From Pseudeuparius sepicola (lineage: Eukaryota > Arthropoda > Insecta > Coleoptera > Anthribidae): 64,000 nt of DNA. The notes under the pieces are model-generated. The model did not search any database. It was not told where the DNA came from and worked only from the letters and a program-made list of their open reading frames with translations. The stretch's first letter is position 1; every line of letters starts with the position of its first letter. Both the position numbers and the translations under genes were made by a program. Below, one piece after another: positions 24,301 to 30,300 of this stretch. The stretch is from assembly GCA_963920635.1 (NCBI GenBank), contig OY987298.1, positions 124,753,735 to 124,817,734 of the forward strand, written 5' to 3'.

Positions 24301-27300
24301 GGCGTAAGACTGTTCTACAACGTGTCAAAACACGTTTTTATACGAATATTTCGTTTATTTCAAAATTTTACCATCCCAAATTCTGACTGCCTTAAGCATT
24401 ATTTTCACATAAATGTTTCTGGGGAAATACTAGCCAAATTTTGAATAAAATAAAAACTCGTATTTTGACAAAAGAAAATGCGAGTTTTCATTTTGTTCAA
24501 AATTGAACAGTATTTTCCTAGCAACATTAACGAGGAAATAAAGCTTAAGAGAGACAGAATTTGGGATGATAGGTCACTTTGTGCAAAATTTTGAATTAAA
24601 TCAGATATCCAAAAATTCTGTTTTGACAACTAACGACTAGAACATACTTATAATATAATAAATGGACTATCGCGAGCGTTCACTTAAATTTAACCCCAGA
24701 AATTCAAACTTACCTATGTCTTTGATAGGTTTCGATTTTACGCTATCTAACCTTTTGACAACTGTCGATGTCAAACCACCAAGATAAATATTTATAATAA
24801 ACGTAAAAGCGTTGACTGACGTATTTATAAAAACTTCTCACGGCTATAGCTTTATGTTCTGGAAAACAGATGGCTCTGATGGCTAACCATGTATTCTGCA
24901 TTGCATTTTATCTCCGCAAAGCGCATGGTGAGCCAAAAATGTGTCAGACGTGACAGCCGTGAGCAGTCTTTAATAATATCAGTCAACGGTAAAAGCGTTA
25001 ACTGAAATTCACGTGCCAGAAACTAGAAACCCGTTCGGTAGGTTTTACGACAAAATGTTATTAAGGAAATTTGTTCGGAAATAAAAACTTAGTAGGTGTG
25101 TCAAATGACAAAAGCCTAGACCTACGAGTACTTTGATTTCCTTCTGCTAAAAAATTTAATATGCACAAAAATGAATGTACATGTACATACACTTTTAGAA
25201 AAAGTCAGGAATAGTTCTTTCTTATAATCGATTGGGAAATTTAAATTAAAAGAATACTTGAAAAAATCGAACTTTGAGGCCTTGTATATATAACGAAAAC
25301 ACTTTCAATACAACATGTTTATATGAAAGCATCTACTTATTATGACGTTTTTTATAGATTGTTGAAGTTTTGTCCATAAAAGTTGTACCCTATATAACTT
25401 TGACGGCAATAACCTAACATGATTTTTTTCTCCTACCAAGCCTGGTTTCATCTCATTCTATTTAAAAAAAGGTGCCAGAACTAGTAATGTTTAGAACAAG
25501 GTGCGGGTAATTTCCAACATTTTTTGTGATGACTGTTGCTCAGATGTGTGTTTTTTATTAAAATGCGCTTATGCGATGTTTGTTTTTTATTTATTATTAC
25601 TCTAAATGTAAAATTATCTACCCATATTCACAGCAATAAAAAGAGGAATAATTGAGCTTTGAACCATTGAGTAAAGGAATAATTTATTCCTTTACTCAAT
25701 GTTTGAACGCAAGTTACCATATTGAGAAGCAAAGAACTTGCCCCATGCACCAAATGGGTTCACAAAAGAAAACTACCTATTTAATTTGTCGTTTACATGA
25801 CAGCTATAATCATATCCAAGACATAAATTTTTTACTATCACAACCTACTGTAAGGTAAAACTTACATGGACGCTGGACGTTGGTTATAAGCAATAATTGA
25901 AAAATACGATTATTTGTTTTCATTTTCATGTTATTAAAACACTGCTTTATTTATCTCATTTCAATTGAATTATGTTCGTCTTGGCGCAAATAACTTTTTC
26001 TTCATCAAAATCACCCTCGTTTTGTAGTTCCTTCAACTCAACGAATCACTACCAATTGATGCACCAGGGACCAATAAAAGAACACACTGTACTCACTCTG
26101 GATCCTCAGACTGGGAAGGTCTTAGGGAAATGGGGGGAGAACATGTTCTACATGCCTCATGGATTGACGGTGGATAGGCATGACAATTTCTGGATAACCG
26201 ATGTAGCTCTGCATCAAGCCTTCAAGGTAAGTTTTTAGTTGAGTTTAGGTAGGTATACAGTTTTAGGGGATGCCACATTCATATTAATACAGAAACATTC
26301 TTTAGAAATAAAAAATGCCGAGAGTTTTGATTGGTAGTAAAATAAACATTACATCCAATGAAAGTTTTATTACAAGTTCGTTTACAGTACTGCCTAGACT
26401 GTTCTACAAGGTATTGAATAAACAGATTTCAGTGTTGGAGAAATATTTCCAAATTCGAAATCATTACAATTAAATAACGAAATGCTTAGCTTAGTTTATT
26501 CTTTTGGACCGTGCACCCTTGCAATAGAGAAAATAAAATAAGCAAACCACACAATCTTTTAGGCATGTGAAGCTTTGTCGTATTTTTACTGAGTTTCGGT
26601 TACTGTCTAAACAATAACAATCATCAAAAAGTACAGCGACCCTGCCAGGATTCGAACCTGGAATCTTCTGATCCGTAGTCAGACGCGTTATCCGTTGCGC
26701 CCTCAGAGAAATAACCGAGGATAGAGGGAGTAAGAACAAAAAGTAAACAAAGCCAACATCCTTTTGAGTGATTCCGCGTACTCCACTGTTTACAGCATTT
26801 CATTTCAAAAAAAATCGCCACAGATACCTCAAACCGCCCGACATGGCAACGCTGCTTTTGCTGCCGCGGGTGCCGCGTCCGTTAACTCAGCGGTATTTGT
26901 TTTGTGTTTGCCCAGCACGTCAAGTTTTCCGATTGTTTACGTATGCATTTTTCCCATTTTTAATTGTTTTTCTGTCAATTTATAGGATATTTTTTAGTAT
27001 TTAAGATATAGTGACTGATTTTGTATACAATGGGACGCAGAAAGTGTGTGGTATGTAGCTAAATTGATATTTCTCAGGATATAACCTATCTCAGGTAAAC
27101 GTTGTACACACGGGCCTAATGTTTGTTTACTTCGGTAAATTTGCATAAGATGTTGGTTGACTACAAACGTATGTATTTTGAGGCTGTTGCTCCCTCTATC
27201 CTTGGTTATTTCTCTGAGGTTGTGCCACAGGGCCGGTTGGTTAAAATTATAAATTCATGGAGCGCGTGCCAAGTCAAGATGACAAAGATAACTGAATACT

Positions 27301-30300
27301 AACAATATAACCGAAAGAAAATATTTTAGTAGCTTTACAACTTGAACATTGTCTATAAATATTCTGTATTATCTGTATTGTAAGGGTATCCCCAGGTGTC
27401 ATAAGTTTAGCTATTAATTTAGTAACATACATATGTAGAAATTTTACATTTATAAACTACTATAGCACTAATAAATAAATAAATAAATAAATGTTTCGAG
27501 TATTGTCATGAAAATAAAATTATCAATATTGCACCTATTATGTGCTTATACATATGTGGAAAGTTATAGTAAGCAAAATGTAGAAAATCTTTCGATTTAG
27601 TGTTGTATTAGGATATTATAGGTAGAAAATGTTCGCTCACAAGAAGCACTAGACACAGGAACTAGAACGGCAATTAAAACTATCTTATATGTTTCTGCAA
27701 ATGCAATCTTATATTTTTCTAAAGGTTAACCTCAATGTTATTTTCTTTTACAAAATTTAAAATGCTTTTTCGTAAAATTTTAATTTCAGATTCCAAGCTC
27801 TCAGTATCACAATTTTAATGAATCGCAATTTTTCAAAATAGAAAAATCAAGAAAATGTTCTTGGTTTCCCTTTAAATCTGTTCTTCAATCCATAACATCC
27901 TATCCTATCAATTATATGAATAAATTATCGGAATACATATTTTAATTTTAAACAATTAGGTTGACTGACGTATTTATAATATATCAGTCAACGGAAGGAT
28001 TCATATTTTTTGGATTTTTTTTGGTCTGTTGCTTTTAAAATCCGATTTAATTTCAATATTATTGTGAAGGGCAATGGAGCTAGCCTCTTCAAGAACAGAA
28101 TTAAAGTGTAGATCTCTGTAATCTTTACCAAAAGTTGTTTCATTTATTTTACTCGTCGAATTTAGTGCGGGTCTGTTCTAACAACTCAAAAATATTTAGG
28201 GCAGGGCGGGCCATCGGGGGGGGGGGGCAAGCACTAAACAGGGGGGGGGGCGCGGCCCCCCCTGCCCCCTGCTGTTCCTGCATTTCACCTCTTGTAAACC
28301 TCATCCGGGGACATACTGTATAAGCATCTATTTCCATACTTTTTACTCTCTTTGTGTATCTTAATAATTTAAAACATGTAAGTATAAGATCTAGAAAACT
28401 GACAACTAATTAACATTAATTACGTCATACACTAAATCGAAAGTTTTTCTATACTTGCTTACCAATTTTCCAAATACATACACTAGTATTCCCATTATAA
28501 ATAGGAGCAATAATGATAATTTTATTTATTTTTATGTTGTCAATTCAAAAATAAACAGATATTCCAATAAAAAGCCAAACAAGTTTCAATATTTCATATA
28601 AAGCAAATCCATATACCTACCTATTATATTAGGAGAGTCCAAAAATTACGAAAAATTAAAGCTTCATCCAAATATGATTCCTTTTTAACCATAAGCGCGT
28701 ACACAGATAAAAATTGGGATTGCCAAAAGCCACTTCCAATTTGTTCCGTTTGTTTTTAGCGTTGTTTGTAGTGTAATATAAAATTAGACAAATTTGTGCT
28801 TTTATAAGAAAAAAATCTGTATTAAATATTTTAGAAAATATTTTAGAAAACACAAGGGTTATCGTCAAAAATTGTTTTTAAAAGTAATTATTAATTAAGA
28901 AAAGTAGAGGCGTCCCAAATTAAAAATGGCGTAAGAAAAATCACATTTAGCCAAAAGAACCTGTATAGTCAATGTATTGACTTACTTTTCTGTAACACCT
29001 TGTATTATAATTTAATAATGTATATAATCTAGGTAGGTACCAGGTACCTACACACTATACAGATATATATATTTTAAATGTAGTGGTTTTGCATTATGTG
29101 CTATCACAATAATTTATTCAGTATTCAATAGTGTCATTATGCAACCCAAGAAAAATCCGGTGTGGGCACTGGCCTGTGAAATATATCTAAGAATGTTCTC
29201 TCACCAGCCCGGCTAGCTCAGTCGGTAGAGCATGAGACTCTTAATCTCAGGGTCGTGGGTTCGAGCCCCACGTTGGGCGCTTACTTTTTTATATATTTTT
29301 TATATTTTTGAAAAAAAAAAACTTTTTATCGAAACAAAACATGACAGGTAGATAAAATCTTAGCCGCTTTACAACTTGAACGTTGTCTATAAATATTCTG
29401 CATTGTCTGTATTGTAAAACCAGACAACAAGTATTACACGTCATATCACTTTGCGGTTTTCGCCATTAGGTTTATCATAAAAAATTAGCCTCAGACACCG
29501 ATATCAGTTTTCGTTTAAGGTCGGGACACACATTTCCGCACCGAGTCCGCGCCGAGTCCGTACCTATATAGCTAGCGAAGCTATATAGGTCTGTGGCCGT
29601 AGTCTTCACATCCCCGCACCGAGTACGAGCGCGGAGACCGCACCGTGCCCGCACCGTGTGAGATTAGTTTTGTTTGAATTTTTGACGGACACGGACGACT
29701 CTCGGTGCACGTTCATCCTCAATTTTCATCATTGAAGGAAAAGAAACAAAAATATTCATGGAAAGGGTAATTGAAGAAGTGCGGAAGTATTCCCTTTTAT
29801 ATGATCAGACAGATGAAAAATATAGAAATTCAGAATACAAGCAAAGGGCGTGTAAAAAAATATGTTTTTCAGTTGACTTCTTTCCTTTTTCATTCTCTTC
29901 TTCATCCAACACAATAGATATAATTGCCAGTTCGGTATTAGAAAAGTTTGAGAACGCGCCGAAGTGTAAACTGACAAAAATAGTCGAACTACTACCAATA
30001 AGTCTAGAAATATCTATTTCTGGACTTTGCTACTACGCCCCACCACGCGACCGATATGCGGCCGTGTATCGGAAATGTGTGGTGTGTAGCTCACAGGGCG
30101 AGACACGGCCGTGCTACGGAACAGGATCGGTGCGGACTCGGCGCGGACTCGGTGCGGAACTGTGTGTCCCGACCTTTATTCCCTTTAAAAGTGTCCAATT
30201 TGGCCCACTCTGTACAATAGGTGCTGGAAATAGGTGCTTATACAGTATGTCCCCGGACGGGGTGAAATGGCCGAAATGTCAAACTCTTATTGAACTATAG

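Larger units (their letters stand above)
24283..26027 (+). other. PAL intron 2
   Basis: Contains a foldback element (24340-24605), a CGTTGACTG MITE and a micro-palindrome; it has no other coding sequence. Begins GTAAGT and ends TTTTGTAG. Confidence 0.9.
26637..27234 (-). pseudogene. tRNA-Arg(ACG) copy split by a transposon
   Basis: Bases 26637-26701 match the 3' 65 nt of the tRNA-Arg at 18060. The remaining 5' bases (ACAGGGCC on the plus strand) are at 27227-27234. Between them sits a 517-bp element plus a duplicated GTTGYGCC. Flanking similarity to the copy at 18060 (AAAAAGTACAGC on one side, GTTGGTTAAA on the other) shows that the two arose by duplication of a larger segment. The D-arm/acceptor side is interrupted, so no functional tRNA is expected. 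Confidence 0.88.
29518..30175 (+). mobile_element. PIF/Harbinger-like element (658 bp, TTA duplication)
   Basis: The long terminal inverted repeat AGGTCGGGACACACATTTCC with GCACCGAGTCCGCGCC at the left is inverted at the right, ending GTGTGTCCCGACCT. The 3-bp TTA duplicated at both ends is the usual PIF/Harbinger target. A MADF-like fragment is inside, consistent with the Myb/MADF accessory gene of that superfamily. Two micro-palindromes have inserted within it (about 29567-29600 and 29996-30029). Confidence 0.75.

Noticed and set aside
30080..30110. A second RKCVVCS peptide in the frame through the Harbinger-like element
   Set aside because: It lies in the GT-rich terminal repeat region with no initiator Met nearby. 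It is more likely coincidence, and it also warns against over-reading the THAP-like peptide at 27030.
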